A program made the position numbers and the translations under genes. A stretch of DNA of 64,000 bases, from positions 62,001 to 126,000 of the forward strand of contig NZ_SMNA01000002.1 of assembly GCF_004353825.1 (NCBI RefSeq), written 5' to 3'. Source of the stretch: Occultella glacieicola (GTDB lineage Bacteria > Actinomycetota > Actinomycetes > Actinomycetales > Beutenbergiaceae). Each line of letters opens with the position of its first letter. Position 1 is the stretch's first letter. Positions 1-8,689 of this stretch are shown piece by piece. The notes below the pieces were generated by a model. That model did no database searches and was not told the DNA's origin. It saw only the letters and a program-made list of their open reading frames with translations.

Positions 1-1302
1 GAGGGCACCACGGGTGGTGAGGTCGAGGGTCTCGCCGGGTCGCGGCGTCGCCTCCAGGGTCCCTATCGTCCGTTCCCCGGAGACCAGTGGAAGGGCCACG
101 GGCGTGCCGGTCGGGGAGCCCCAACCAGCCAGCACCGGTCCCGGCGGCTGCCGGAGCGTCGCATCCGCCGGCGGCGCGGCCCACTCGGTGCCGCGCACGG
201 TCACCGATTCCAGCCGCAGGGCGGTCCCGACGCTCTCGACGAGCGAGGTGAGCAGGCCCTCGTCCGTGCCGGTTCGTCCGATCCGGGTGCCCATCGACCC
301 GGCCACCCGCCAATGGTCGTGCGCGACCCCGTACACCAGCCGCCGGATGCGCGCGGCGAACCACAGACGTGTCGGTCCGACCGCGATGACCACCGCGGCG
401 GCCGCGGCCGCCTGGGCGACGCCCTGTCCCGGGACCAGCACCCCGGCGAGCAACGCGGCGACGAGATAGATCCCCGCGAGCGCCGCCGTCAGCACCCCGG
501 CCAGGAGCGCTCGCGAGACCGCCAGCTCGATGCCCCAGAGCCGCTGCCGAAGGATCACGGTGAGGATCGCCGCTGGGAACAGCGCCTGGCTGGCCAGGTG
601 CAGCGCCGGGGTCAGCCAGTCCGGCACGGTCCCCACCGGCGCCAGCAGCGGCACGAACGACACGGCGAGCACCAAGGTGCCCAGGCCGAGCCAGCCCAGA
701 CCGACCGCCTCGGACTCGGGCGACCTCCGCCGTCGGACCTCCACCGCGGCCGCGGTGACCGCCCCGAAGCCGACGGCGGCAACGAGCACCCCCGCGAGCA
801 TCGCGTAGTTGCCCGCCAGGCTCGCCGCCAGGGCGGCGACGCTGATCAGTCCCCCGGTCGCGGGCCCCCACCAGGCGGACCCGAGCGGTCGCTCCCGGAC
901 CAGCCACGGCACCACGAGGAACAACGCGAGGGTGCCCGGGACCCAGGCCCAGCCGAACGTGTCCGCGAGCGGGCCGGGCGTCAGGCCCCGGCTCTCGGTG
1001 AACATGCGCCACCCGCCGCCGAGCGCGGACAGTCCGCCACCGAGCGCCGTGAGCGCCACCAGGTAGCCGACCGGGTGGCGGCGTCGGGACAGGACGAGGG
1101 CCGCGACCGCCCCGTAGACGAGGCCGACCATGACATCCACGATCAGGAACAGGTCGTCGACCGTGCCGACCGGTCGGGCGGCCAGGAACAGCAGCAGACC
1201 GAGGAACGCGAGGAGTCCGGGCAGTCCGGCCGCCCAGGCCGCCACGAACCCCGGGCGCGGCGGTCCGTGACCGCCGCGTCCGCCGTCGCCGGGCTCTGAC
1301 AT
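1..1302 (-). CDS. Membrane-bound sensor histidine kinase, N-terminal part (cut by window edge)
   Basis: Open frame of 434 codons running off the left edge without a stop, starting at the ATG at 1302. It begins with a short Gly/Pro-rich tail and about eight hydrophobic segments (roughly residues 18-310), then a sequence RIRRLVYGVAHD followed by a region of the kind (GTDEGLLTSLVESVGTALRLESV) that opens the GAF domain of NarL-partner histidine kinases in actinobacteria. The kinase domain itself would lie outside the window, so the call rests on the sensor half. The gene begins 19 bases after the preceding gene on the same strand, yet has its own TACAGT -10 element six bases before the start, so it may be read both from its own leaderless promoter and by read-through. 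Confidence 0.72.
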   Translation of the reverse strand, partial: MSEPGDGGRGGHGPPRPGFVAAWAAGLPGLLAFLGLLLFLAARPVGTVDDLFLIVDVMVGLVYGAVAALVLSRRRHPVGYLVALTALGGGLSALGGGWRMFTESRGLTPGPLADTFGWAWVPGTLALFLVVPWLVRERPLGSAWWGPATGGLISVAALAASLAGNYAMLAGVLVAAVGFGAVTAAAVEVRRRRSPESEAVGLGWLGLGTLVLAVSFVPLLAPVGTVPDWLTPALHLASQALFPAAILTVILRQRLWGIELAVSRALLAGVLTAALAGIYLVAALLAGVLVPGQGVAQAAAAAAVVIAVGPTRLWFAARIRRLVYGVAHDHWRVAGSMGTRIGRTGTDEGLLTSLVESVGTALRLESVTVRGTEWAAPPADATLRQPPGPVLAGWGSPTGTPVALPLVSGERTIGTLEATPRPGETLDLTTRGAL

Positions 1303-1308
1303 GAGCAA

Positions 1309-1314
1309 ACTGTA
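1309..1314 (-). promoter_or_regulatory. Leaderless -10 element TACAGT
   Basis: TACAGT (TAnnnT class) ends six bases before the ATG of the histidine kinase. Transcription would start at or next to the start codon, and no Shine-Dalgarno sequence is present. No convincing -35 box is visible. Confidence 0.5.
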
Positions 1315-1321
1315 GGGACGA

Positions 1322-2035
1322 TCAGCGCCCCGCCGAGGCGAATTCCGGCCGTGATTGCGCGCGCAGCGCCGCGAGCCCCACGACGAGCAGCCAGATCGGG
1401 CCGACGAAGCCCGCCATGTACTGCAGCGGGGAGACCCCGACCAGGACGATCAAGGCGCCGAGGACCACGCTGACCAGACCGACGACGCGACCGAATGCGC
1501 CGTGCCGGATTGCGGCCAGGCCGAGGGCGAGCCCGCTCACGCCGGCGGTGACCCAGAGCCAGGGGATCGTCGCTACCCAGTGCGAGTAGAACGACACGTC
1601 GGTGGCGACCAGCAGTTCCGGTTCGGTCAGCCCGAACACGAACTCGGTGTCCAGGCCCGATCCCAGCACGAGCACGGCCGAGAGCACGACCAGCCCGACA
1701 GCGGCCACGCCCGGCAGGAGCGACCCGGCCGGGGTGCGACGGGTCAGGTGTCGGTGCAGCCCGACAGCGAACGGGATCAGCGCCAGCCCGGCGACGATGG
1801 TCGCGACGTGGAAGCCGAGGAGCTGCGGCACCATCGTGGAAAGGTGCGCGGTGATCGACTCCGGGGTCGGTGGCGCCGCCGGGTCGTACGCTGGGCTGAC
1901 GGTCAGCGACAGGTAGATGCTCGCCATCCCCGCCAGGCCCGCTCCGACGCCGGCGAGGGCCCAGCCGCGGGACGTGCGCTCCGGCGCCGGACCGCTCGGC
2001 GGCACCCGATGGGACGCAACGGCATGAGTGGACAT
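1322..2035 (-). CDS. Hypothetical six-helix membrane protein
   Basis: 237 residues. After a basic, Pro-rich N-terminus there are about six hydrophobic helices (near residues 27-46, 73-92, 106-125, 152-172, 183-203, 208-226), so it is an integral membrane protein. I do not recognise a catalytic motif; its size and layout resemble small DUF998/DUF4386-type membrane proteins but this is not established. The start is supported by a clear GAAGGAG 8 bases upstream. It precedes the histidine kinase on the same strand with only 19 bases between them. A 17-base palindrome at 2065-2081 lies in its promoter region. Confidence 0.65.
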   Translation of the reverse strand: MSTHAVASHRVPPSGPAPERTSRGWALAGVGAGLAGMASIYLSLTVSPAYDPAAPPTPESITAHLSTMVPQLLGFHVATIVAGLALIPFAVGLHRHLTRRTPAGSLLPGVAAVGLVVLSAVLVLGSGLDTEFVFGLTEPELLVATDVSFYSHWVATIPWLWVTAGVSGLALGLAAIRHGAFGRVVGLVSVVLGALIVLVGVSPLQYMAGFVGPIWLLVVGLAALRAQSRPEFASAGR

Positions 2036-2064
2036 GATGGTTCTCCTTCACACACCCGCCGGGG

Positions 2065-2081
2065 CCGGTCACCGTGACCGG
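2065..2081. promoter_or_regulatory. 17-base palindrome, candidate operator
   Basis: CCGGTCAC and GTGACCGG face each other around a single C, 30 bases upstream of the membrane protein start at 2035. Size and position fit a dimeric repressor site (TetR/MarR-like); no regulator gene is adjacent, so the binding protein is unknown. Confidence 0.4.
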
Positions 2082-2188
2082 GGCGCGCGGGCTGAGGAAC
2101 GCCATGCTCGGTGACCCACCGTCCCGGCCGACAGGGCCGTGCGTCCCGGGATGCCGGGCAGTTCCGGCGGGACCGGGTCGAGGGACCC

Positions 2189-2524
2189 TCAGACGCAGGT
2201 GACGCAGGTCCGAGCGGCCGGCCGGGCCTCGAGCCGAGCGGCCGGGATCGGCCGACCGCATCGCTCGCAGACGCCGTACGTCCCGTCCGCGGCCCGGACC
2301 AGGGCCGCGTCCAGCTCCTCGCGTTCGCGCTCCGCGTCGGCGATCAGAGAACCGATCTGGGCCCGGTCGTAGGCGATCGTCGAGCCCTCCGGGTCGTGCT
2401 CGTCGTCGGCGTTCGACGACGCCGAGGAAGCCACGATCTCGGCGTGGGACGCGGTCAGGCCGCGCAGCCGCGCCTCGAGCGTGGCTCGCCGCTCGCGCAG
2501 CCGGGCCTGGGGGTCGACGGGCAT
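2189..2524 (-). CDS. TraR/DksA-type zinc-finger protein
   Basis: 111 residues from the ATG at 2524; an in-frame GTG at 2560 would add 12 residues. The N-terminal two-thirds is a charged helical hairpin (RLRERRATLEARLRGL ... EREREELDAALVRAADG) and the C-terminus carries the C4 zinc finger CERCGRPI ... CVTC with the usual ~20-residue spacing (roughly residues 87-110). This is the layout of small DksA/TraR proteins, which bind in the secondary channel of RNA polymerase and adjust promoter activity. The acidic tip residues needed for classical DksA activity cannot be assigned with certainty, so the exact effect is open. It lies downstream of the GNAT gene on the same strand, 55 bases after its stop. 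Confidence 0.8.
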   Translation of the reverse strand: MPVDPQARLRERRATLEARLRGLTASHAEIVASSASSNADDEHDPEGSTIAYDRAQIGSLIADAEREREELDAALVRAADGTYGVCERCGRPIPAARLEARPAARTCVTCV

Positions 2525-2579
2525 GTGGAGGCAACGCGGCGTGAGGCACGGGCATTCCACCTCGCCCGCGCCCGGTGGG

Positions 2580-3281
2580 TCAGTCGATCCGCAGGAACTC
2601 CCGCACCGCCTCGGTACCGGTGAGGGTGACGTCCGGCAGCCGTGCGGACGCGTTCGCCTCCCAGTCCGCCCGGTCCAGGCGATAGTGCAGCTTCTCGGCG
2701 GGCTTGCCCTCGCGGGCCTCCAGCCGCACCCCGTTCGTGGTGTAGCCGAGTTTGCGGGTGACCCCGTTGGAGGGTCCGTTGTCCGCCCAGGCGCTGGTGG
2801 TGGCGATCTCGGCGCCGAGGCCGGCGAACGCCAGGTGCAGCATCAGCGCCCGCATCCGGGTCCCGACACCGTGGCCCTGGTGGGCGCGGCCCAGCCAGGA
2901 GCCGGTCTCGACGGTGTGGGCCACCGTGAAGTCCCGTGCGTCGATCGCCTGGATCCCGGCCGGCACACCGTCCACGACGACGCCGAGCTCGATCGTCCAG
3001 CCCGCGGGTGACATCGCCGCACGCTTGCCCCATTCGTAGGCGAGCACGCTGCGGGCCACCTCCGCCGGGGTCCCGCGCGTCCACGGGTGGTCGAACGGCA
3101 TGAAGCCCTCGGCATGCACCCCGGCGGCGGCGACGGCGGCGACGGCGAACAGCAGGTCGTCGTCGAGGTAGCGCAGTTCGAGGTCGCCCGACCGAGCGGA
3201 GAGACCCGGGAAGGGCCAGAGGGCAGCAGGGCTCAGGCCCTCGTCGGGGTGGATCTCGGCATGCGTGCGGCGTTCGGGCAT
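2580..3281 (-). CDS. GNAT-family N-acetyltransferase (RimJ/RimL-like)
   Basis: 233 residues. The acetyl-CoA loop is seen as LGRAHQGHGVGTRMR (Q-x-x-G-x-G type) near residue 133, followed by ATTSAWADNGPSNGVTRKLGY, the asparagine-containing segment typical of RimJ/RimL-type enzymes that acetylate N-termini or small molecules. The substrate cannot be read from sequence. No signal peptide; cytoplasmic. The ATG at 3281 has a TAGGGT -10 element ending five bases upstream and no ribosome binding site, so the mRNA is probably leaderless. Transcription away from the divergent lipase gene at 3431. Confidence 0.85.
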   Translation of the reverse strand: MPERRTHAEIHPDEGLSPAALWPFPGLSARSGDLELRYLDDDLLFAVAAVAAAGVHAEGFMPFDHPWTRGTPAEVARSVLAYEWGKRAAMSPAGWTIELGVVVDGVPAGIQAIDARDFTVAHTVETGSWLGRAHQGHGVGTRMRALMLHLAFAGLGAEIATTSAWADNGPSNGVTRKLGYTTNGVRLEAREGKPAEKLHYRLDRADWEANASARLPDVTLTGTEAVREFLRID

Positions 3282-3286
3282 GCGTC

Positions 3287-3292
3287 ACCCTA
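3287..3292 (-). promoter_or_regulatory. Leaderless -10 element TAGGGT
   Basis: TAGGGT lies five bases upstream of the GNAT start at 3281; no Shine-Dalgarno is present. Confidence 0.45.
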
Positions 3293-3379
3293 GCCGTCGA
3301 CATCGGCGGCGATCACGCTCAATTCGGGCGCGTCACGTTGGACGACGGACGACCCTGATCGGTTGAATGGGACGGAGCC

Positions 3380-3400
3380 GGTCGAACGGGTTGTTCGACC
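3380..3400. promoter_or_regulatory. Inverted repeat, candidate operator of the lipase gene
   Basis: Perfect 8-base arms GGTCGAAC and GTTCGACC separated by five bases, 30 bases upstream of the lipase ATG. As DNA it would suit a TetR-like dimer; as RNA it would form a hairpin in the leader. Nothing in the window identifies the regulator. Confidence 0.4.
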
Positions 3401-3430
3401 ACGCGCCGAGGTGCGCTGGGAGACCCGAAG

Positions 3431-5281
3431 ATGACCGAGGACCGACGTAAGCGGTGGTGGCGGGACCGGATCCGGGCGCTGCCCTGGGTGACCGCTCGAG
3501 CGCCGTGGTGGGTGGCGGCGGTGCTCGGGGTGATCCTGGTCGCGGCCGGGCTGGTGCTGGTGAGCCACCCGCTGGGGGCGCTCGGCGTCCTCGGCTTCTA
3601 CGTCGGGGCGAGCTGCGTGGTCTCGGGCGTCGCCGACCTGCTGGGACGCGGCCCGGCGGCACTGCGCACTGGCGGGGTCGACAGCGCCGAACCGGCCGGT
3701 GCGACGTCGGCGCGGTCGCTGTCGGACCGGCTCCTCCCGTGGTTCTGGATCGCGGTCGGCGTCGTTGTGATCGTCTGGCTCGGACGCGACGTCGGCCTGT
3801 TCGGGCCGGCCATCGCGATCGCGATGATCGTGTCCGGCTGCGTATCGGTGCTGCGACCGATCGTCGGCCGGACCTGGCGGGGAGCACCCGAGGCGATGCT
3901 CGGGATCGCCGAGGTCACCTTCGGGGTACTGGCTCTGCTCTGGCCGGACGCCACCCTCATCGTGATCGCGGTGCTCTTCGGGGCTCGCACCGTTCTGTTC
4001 GGCCTGACGCTGCTGATCCGCGCCGGGCAACAGGTGTGGCGGCCCGGGCATCGTCCCGAACTCCGGGATCGCCGCACGGCGGTCCTGCGCTGGGTCGGCG
4101 CCGCGGCGGTGCTCGCGCTGGCCGTCGGTGCCGGATGGATCAGCCACACGTTGCGGGCCGGCATCCCCGTTGCGGACTCCTTCTTCGACACCCCGGGCGA
4201 GTTGCCGGACACCCCCGGGCACCTGATCCGGTGGGAGGAGTACTCCGGCAACCTGCCGGACGGGATGGTCGGCTTCCGGATCTTCTACACCACCACGAAC
4301 GCCTGGGGCGAGGTCGTGCCCAGCAGCGGGATGCTCGCGGTCCCCGCGGATGCCGACGGTCCGGTCCCGCTGATCACCTGGGCACACGGGACGGTCGGGG
4401 TGGCCCGGGCCTGTGCCCCCTCGATCGGACCCGACGCCCTGACCGTCGGTGGCCAGCCGGCCGCAGCGCAGCTCGCGGACCTGGGCTGGGCGATGGTCGC
4501 GTCCGACTACCCCGGCATGGGCGCCGCAGGCGACGACCCGTACCTGATCGGTGAGGGTGAGGGCCGGGCGGTGCTGGACGCCGCCCGGGCCGCACGTCAG
4601 CTGGAGACCACGTCACTGTCCGACCAGACCGTCATCTGGGGACACTCCCAGGGCGGGCACGGGGCACTCTGGGCCGGGCAGCTGGCCGATGACTACGCAC
4701 CGGACCTAAATGTCCTCGGCACCGCCGCACTCTCACCCGCGAGCAACCCGCGAGCCCTGGCGGACAGCGTCCTGGCCCACCCGGACGCGGCCGGGGCGAC
4801 GCTCGGGATCGCGTTCGTGGTGGACTCCTACACCCGGTACTATCCGGACCTCGCCCTCGATGACACGGTGGTTCCGGCCGGCCGCACGATCGTGCGCGAG
4901 GCGGCGTCCCGGTGCACCGGCGAGGGCGGCACCCTGGTCACGATCCTGGCCGGCCTCTCGGTCGCCCGGGACCAGCCGATCGTGGACCCGGACGCGCTCG
5001 CCGGAACCTTCGGCGACCGGCTCACCGAGAACACGGCGACCGGCCCGTGGGCCGCGCCGGTGTTCATCGGACAGGGTGAGGCCGACGAGGTGATCGAGTT
5101 CGGGATCAACACCGACTATGTCGGTCTGCTCTGCGGTCAGGGCGTCGACGTCGAGTTCCACGGCTACCCCGACGGCACCCACATGAGCGTGCTCGCCACC
5201 GGGTCGCAACTGAACGCCGACGTCGTGCGGTGGACCCAGGAGCGGCTCGCCGGCAGTCCGTCGGAGCCGAACTGCCCGTGA
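3431..5281 (+). CDS. HdeD-like membrane domain fused to a secretory-lipase-type alpha/beta hydrolase
   Basis: 616 residues, two parts. Residues ~20-235 hold six or seven hydrophobic helices with the repeated Gly-rich pattern of HdeD/DUF308 membrane proteins (for example GVLGFYVGASCVVSG, MLGIAEVTFGVLALLWP). Residues ~245-616 form an alpha/beta hydrolase of the LIP (secretory lipase) kind: nucleophile Ser406 in GHSQGG, oxyanion region TWAHGTVG, a late Asp in GQGEADEVI and His in PDGTHMS. Lipases of this family act outside the cell, so the membrane part probably anchors the hydrolase with its domain on the outer face (inference). Start chosen at 3431 for the GGGAG eight bases upstream. Substrate (lipid, ester) unknown. 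Confidence 0.8.
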   Translation: MTEDRRKRWWRDRIRALPWVTARAPWWVAAVLGVILVAAGLVLVSHPLGALGVLGFYVGASCVVSGVADLLGRGPAALRTGGVDSAEPAGATSARSLSDRLLPWFWIAVGVVVIVWLGRDVGLFGPAIAIAMIVSGCVSVLRPIVGRTWRGAPEAMLGIAEVTFGVLALLWPDATLIVIAVLFGARTVLFGLTLLIRAGQQVWRPGHRPELRDRRTAVLRWVGAAAVLALAVGAGWISHTLRAGIPVADSFFDTPGELPDTPGHLIRWEEYSGNLPDGMVGFRIFYTTTNAWGEVVPSSGMLAVPADADGPVPLITWAHGTVGVARACAPSIGPDALTVGGQPAAAQLADLGWAMVASDYPGMGAAGDDPYLIGEGEGRAVLDAARAARQLETTSLSDQTVIWGHSQGGHGALWAGQLADDYAPDLNVLGTAALSPASNPRALADSVLAHPDAAGATLGIAFVVDSYTRYYPDLALDDTVVPAGRTIVREAASRCTGEGGTLVTILAGLSVARDQPIVDPDALAGTFGDRLTENTATGPWAAPVFIGQGEADEVIEFGINTDYVGLLCGQGVDVEFHGYPDGTHMSVLATGSQLNADVVRWTQERLAGSPSEPNCP

Positions 5282-5297
5282 GCCGGGCCCGCTCCCG

Positions 5298-6617
5298 TCA
5301 GCCGGCCTCGACCTCGGTGAACACCTCGTCGTAGATCGCGAGCGCCTGGGCCACCTCGTCATCGGTCACGATGCACGGCGGCACCACGTGGATCCTGTTC
5401 TCCGCGGCGAACACGAGCAGGCCGCGGTCCGCGCACGCGGCCTTGATCGCCCCGACCGTGGCCGGCGGCGCCGGGGTGCGCGCCTGCGGGTCCGTGACCA
5501 GGTCGAGGGCCCAGAACACGCCCATCCCCCGGACCTCGCCGATGATCGGATGCTTCTCGGCGAGCGCGCGCAGGCCCGGCCCGAGCACGTCGGTCCCGAT
5601 CCGGTTCGCGTTGGCCACGATGCCCTCGGACTCCATCGCCCGCAGGGCCGCGAGGATGGACGCCGCGGCGAGCGGGTGTCCCGAGTAGGTGAGCCCACCG
5701 GGGAACACCGTGTCGTCGAACGTCTTCGTGATCGGCTCGGAGATCATCACCCCGCCGACCGGCACGTAGCCGGAGTTGACGCCCTTCGCGAACGTGACCA
5801 GGTCCGGGACCACCGTGCCGCCGTCGACCCCGTCCAGGGCGAGCCAGTGCCCGGTGCGGCCGAACCCGGCCATCACCTCGTCCAGGACCAGCATGATGCC
5901 GTGCCGGGTCGCCAGTTCCCGGACCCCGGTCAGGTACCCCGGCGGGGGCACGATCACGCCGGCGGTGCCGGGCACGGTCTCGAGCAGGATCGCCGCGATC
6001 GAGTTCGGCCCCTCACTGAGGATGACCCGCTCGAGGTGGTGCAGGGCGCGCTCGGTCTCCTGCTCCGGGGAGTCGGACCAGAACTCGGACCGGTACGGGA
6101 ACGGCCCGAAGAAGTGCACATGCCCACGGGCGTACTCGTTCGGGATCCGCCGCCAGTCACCGGTGGCGACGACGGCGGCGCCCGTGTTCCCGTGGTAGCT
6201 GCGGTAGGTGGACAGCACCTTGTCCCGTCCGGTGTGCAGGCGCGCCATCCGGATCGCGTTCTCGACGGCGTCCGCCCCGCCGTTGGTGAGGAACACCTTC
6301 GTGAAACCCTCGGGTGCGTGCCGCAGGATCTCGGCGACGGCGCGGCCCCGGACCAGGTTCGCCGTCGGCGGGGCGATGGTGGCCAGCTCGGCCGCCTGCT
6401 CGGCGATCGCGGCGACCACCTTCGGGTGACTGTGCCCGATGTTGGTGTTGACCATCTGCGAGGAGAAGTCCAGGTACTCCCGCCCCGCGTGGTCCCAGAG
6501 CCGCGAGCCTTGGCCGCGGGCGATCGCGATCGGGTTCAGGTGCGCCTGCGCGGACCAGGAGTGGAAGACCTGTTTGTCCAGCGCCAGTGCCTCGGCGCCG
6601 AGGTCGGTGTCCGTCAT
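5298..6617 (-). CDS. Class III aminotransferase, probably beta-alanine or other omega-amino acid transaminase
   Basis: 439 residues, full family length. PLP-enzyme signatures are present: the substrate/cofactor Gly-Gly segment FLTNGGADAVENAIRMAR, LVLDEVMAGFGRTG (Asp for the pyridine nitrogen) and Schiff-base Lys in TFAKGVNSGYVPVGG. Closest in pattern to omega-amino acid:pyruvate transaminases. It is the last gene of a leftward cluster holding beta-ureidopropionase and dihydropyrimidinase, whose end product is beta-alanine, so a beta-alanine transaminase role giving malonate semialdehyde is the natural inference. It is separated from the preceding binding-protein gene by a long hairpin (6643-6679), which may set its expression apart from the transporter genes. 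Confidence 0.82.
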   Translation of the reverse strand: MTDTDLGAEALALDKQVFHSWSAQAHLNPIAIARGQGSRLWDHAGREYLDFSSQMVNTNIGHSHPKVVAAIAEQAAELATIAPPTANLVRGRAVAEILRHAPEGFTKVFLTNGGADAVENAIRMARLHTGRDKVLSTYRSYHGNTGAAVVATGDWRRIPNEYARGHVHFFGPFPYRSEFWSDSPEQETERALHHLERVILSEGPNSIAAILLETVPGTAGVIVPPPGYLTGVRELATRHGIMLVLDEVMAGFGRTGHWLALDGVDGGTVVPDLVTFAKGVNSGYVPVGGVMISEPITKTFDDTVFPGGLTYSGHPLAAASILAALRAMESEGIVANANRIGTDVLGPGLRALAEKHPIIGEVRGMGVFWALDLVTDPQARTPAPPATVGAIKAACADRGLLVFAAENRIHVVPPCIVTDDEVAQALAIYDEVFTEVEAG

Positions 6618-6642
6618 CGATGATCAGCCTTCTGTTCTGGGT

Positions 6643-6679
6643 GGGCCGTACCCGGCGAGGCTATCGCCGGGCACGGCCC
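6643..6679 (-). terminator. Intercistronic hairpin between transporter and transaminase genes
   Basis: Sixteen-base arms (6643-6658 and 6664-6679) pair with a single mismatch around a five-base loop. No run of T follows on the minus strand, so it is either a weak terminator or a stabilising/attenuating stem between the binding-protein gene and the aminotransferase. Confidence 0.55.
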
Positions 6680-6715
6680 AGTGTGGACGGGGTGGGTGAG
6701 GTTGCGTGGCGGGGC

Positions 6716-7873
6716 CTAGTTGCCGCCCTCCACCAGTTCCACCTCGATCGGCTGGAAGTCGGCGCCCATCACGTCCAGGCCCTCGGCCTCGACGTCCTCG
6801 AGCGCCTGCTCGATGTACTGCATGTCCAGCGCCGTCTCCGGCGGCGGTGCAGTGATCAGCGTCGAACCGGTCTCGTTCTGGGTCTGCAGGGCCATGTCCA
6901 CGGTGTTGTCCCAGGTGCCCTGGTCGACGAGCCCGATGCCGTTCGTGGACGGCCAGATGAGCCGGTTCGTCTCGTTCGTCATCCACAGCTGGTGGCTCTC
7001 ACCGAGGGTGGACCCGGCGTTCGTGACGATCGTGGCCGACTCCTCGGGGTTGTCCCTGGCGTAGACCCAGCCGCGGATGACCGCGCGCAGGAACGCGGTC
7101 GTGGTCTCCGCGAAGCCCTCCTCGTTGGCCAGCCGCTCGGTGTCCGCCCAGATCGCATCCTGCAGCATCGCCGACCCGACCTCGTTGTAGTCGATGATGT
7201 TCAGGTCCTCCGGCTGGTACAGCTCACCGGTGTCCGGGTTGAGGGTCTCGAGCACCTGCGCGTACTCGTTGTAGGTCATCGCCTGGGCGGCCTCGATGTC
7301 TCCGGAGAGGAAGCCGAGCATGTCGAAGCCCTGGGTGACGAGCTCGATGTCGTCGACCGTCAGACCCTCCTGGGTCATCGCGGCGAAGATCTCCCACTCG
7401 TTGCCGAAGCCCCAGGACCCGACCCGGCGGCCCTCGAAGTCCGCGATCGTCTCGATCCCGGAGTCCGCCATGGACAGCTGCAGTGTCCCGGACCGTTCGA
7501 AGATCTGCGCGATGTTCGTGATGTTCGCGCCCTGCTCGATCGACCCGAGCACCTTCGGCACCCACGCGATCGCGTAGTCGACGTCCCCGTTGACCAGGGC
7601 GTCCTGCGGCACGATGTCGCCACCGCTCTCGACGATCTCCACCTCGAGACCCTCGTCGGCGAAGAAGCCCTGGTCCTGTGCGGCGAAATAGCCCGCGAAC
7701 TGGCCCTGCGTGAGCCATTGCAGCTGCAGCCGCACCTGGGTCAGTTCACCGTCGCCACCGGTCTCGCCCGATCCGGTGCCGTTGTCGCCACCGTCGTCGA
7801 CGGTGCAGGCGGCCAGCAGCAGCGCTGCCGCGACCGCCCCGGCGCCGATCGCCAGTCGTCTTGAATGCCTCAT
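6716..7873 (-). CDS. NMT1/THI5-like ABC transporter substrate-binding lipoprotein
   Basis: 385 residues with a lipoprotein signal peptide: basic MRHSRR, hydrophobic stretch and lipobox LLAAC at about residue 23, then an acidic Gly-rich linker. The mature part begins VRLQLQWLTQGQFAGYFAAQDQGFF, the signature of NMT1/THI5-type binding proteins, which capture pyrimidine-like or small organic ligands for import. Two permeases and an ATPase of matching type lie just upstream. Beside dihydropyrimidinase and ureidopropionase the ligand is most likely a pyrimidine or hydantoin (inference). Start has GGAAGGAA nine bases upstream. Confidence 0.88.
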   Translation of the reverse strand: MRHSRRLAIGAGAVAAALLLAACTVDDGGDNGTGSGETGGDGELTQVRLQLQWLTQGQFAGYFAAQDQGFFADEGLEVEIVESGGDIVPQDALVNGDVDYAIAWVPKVLGSIEQGANITNIAQIFERSGTLQLSMADSGIETIADFEGRRVGSWGFGNEWEIFAAMTQEGLTVDDIELVTQGFDMLGFLSGDIEAAQAMTYNEYAQVLETLNPDTGELYQPEDLNIIDYNEVGSAMLQDAIWADTERLANEEGFAETTTAFLRAVIRGWVYARDNPEESATIVTNAGSTLGESHQLWMTNETNRLIWPSTNGIGLVDQGTWDNTVDMALQTQNETGSTLITAPPPETALDMQYIEQALEDVEAEGLDVMGADFQPIEVELVEGGN

Positions 7874-7930
7874 CGTGGTTCCTTCCGTTGGGTGGTGCGA
7901 GTGCTTCAGGGCCCGACGGCGGTGGTCGCC

Positions 7931-8689
7931 TCAGGCCGGGCGGCGCCGCAGCGCGAGGGTCTCGACGGCGAGCGCGGCCAGGTAGAAGATCAGGCCGAGC
8001 ACGATCGAGGCGAGGACGTAGGACCAGGCCCGCGCGTAGTCGCTGCCTGCCACGGACGCGGTGATGAACGTGCCGAGCCCACCCCGTGGGCCGCCGAAGT
8101 ACTCGGCCACGAGGGCGGCGATCACGGAGAGTGAGGACGCGATCCGCAGGCCGGTGAAGATGAACGGGCGAGCAGTCGGCAGGGTCACGGTGCGCATGGC
8201 CTGCCGGCGGGTGGCGGCGTAGGCCCGCATCAGGTCCCGGTGCACGGGCCGGGTCTGACGCAGGCCGCGCAGCGTGTTCAGGAAGACCGGCACGAACACA
8301 CTGATGCCGGCCACGACCTGCCGGGCGGACTGCAGGTCCGCGCCGAACATCGTGTAGAGCACCGGCGCGAGCGCCACGATCGGGATCACCGCCAGGGCCG
8401 CGACCAGCGGCACCGTCAGCTCGTCGAACACCCGGGCGTTCGCCGCCACCAGGGCCAGTGCGATCCCGAGGACGCTGCCGATGACGAGGCCGACCAGGGC
8501 GTTCCACCCGGTCACCAGGGCCGCGGACACCAGCACCGGGAGGTAGGCGAGCGTCTCGGCGAGGATGGCCGACGGACTCGGCAGCACCAGTTCCGGGATC
8601 GCCAGCACCGTGACCGTGGCCTGCCAGATCACGAGCGCCACGACACCGAGGACCACCGGTGGCAGCACCCGGCGGGCCACGAGGTTCAT
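7931..8689 (-). CDS. ABC transporter permease (nitrate/taurine/NMT1 type), second subunit
   Basis: 252 residues, about six membrane helices, typical length for the SsuC/TauC-like permease group. The cytoplasmic coupling segment is visible in the stretch RDLMRAYAATRRQAMRTVTLPTARPFIFTGL (a degenerate EAA loop). The ATG at 8689 overlaps the stop of the ATPase gene by four bases, so translation is coupled. Forms the membrane channel with the permease at 9525-10478, giving a heterodimer driven by the ATPase between them. Confidence 0.87.
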   Translation of the reverse strand: MNLVARRVLPPVVLGVVALVIWQATVTVLAIPELVLPSPSAILAETLAYLPVLVSAALVTGWNALVGLVIGSVLGIALALVAANARVFDELTVPLVAALAVIPIVALAPVLYTMFGADLQSARQVVAGISVFVPVFLNTLRGLRQTRPVHRDLMRAYAATRRQAMRTVTLPTARPFIFTGLRIASSLSVIAALVAEYFGGPRGGLGTFITASVAGSDYARAWSYVLASIVLGLIFYLAALAVETLALRRRPA

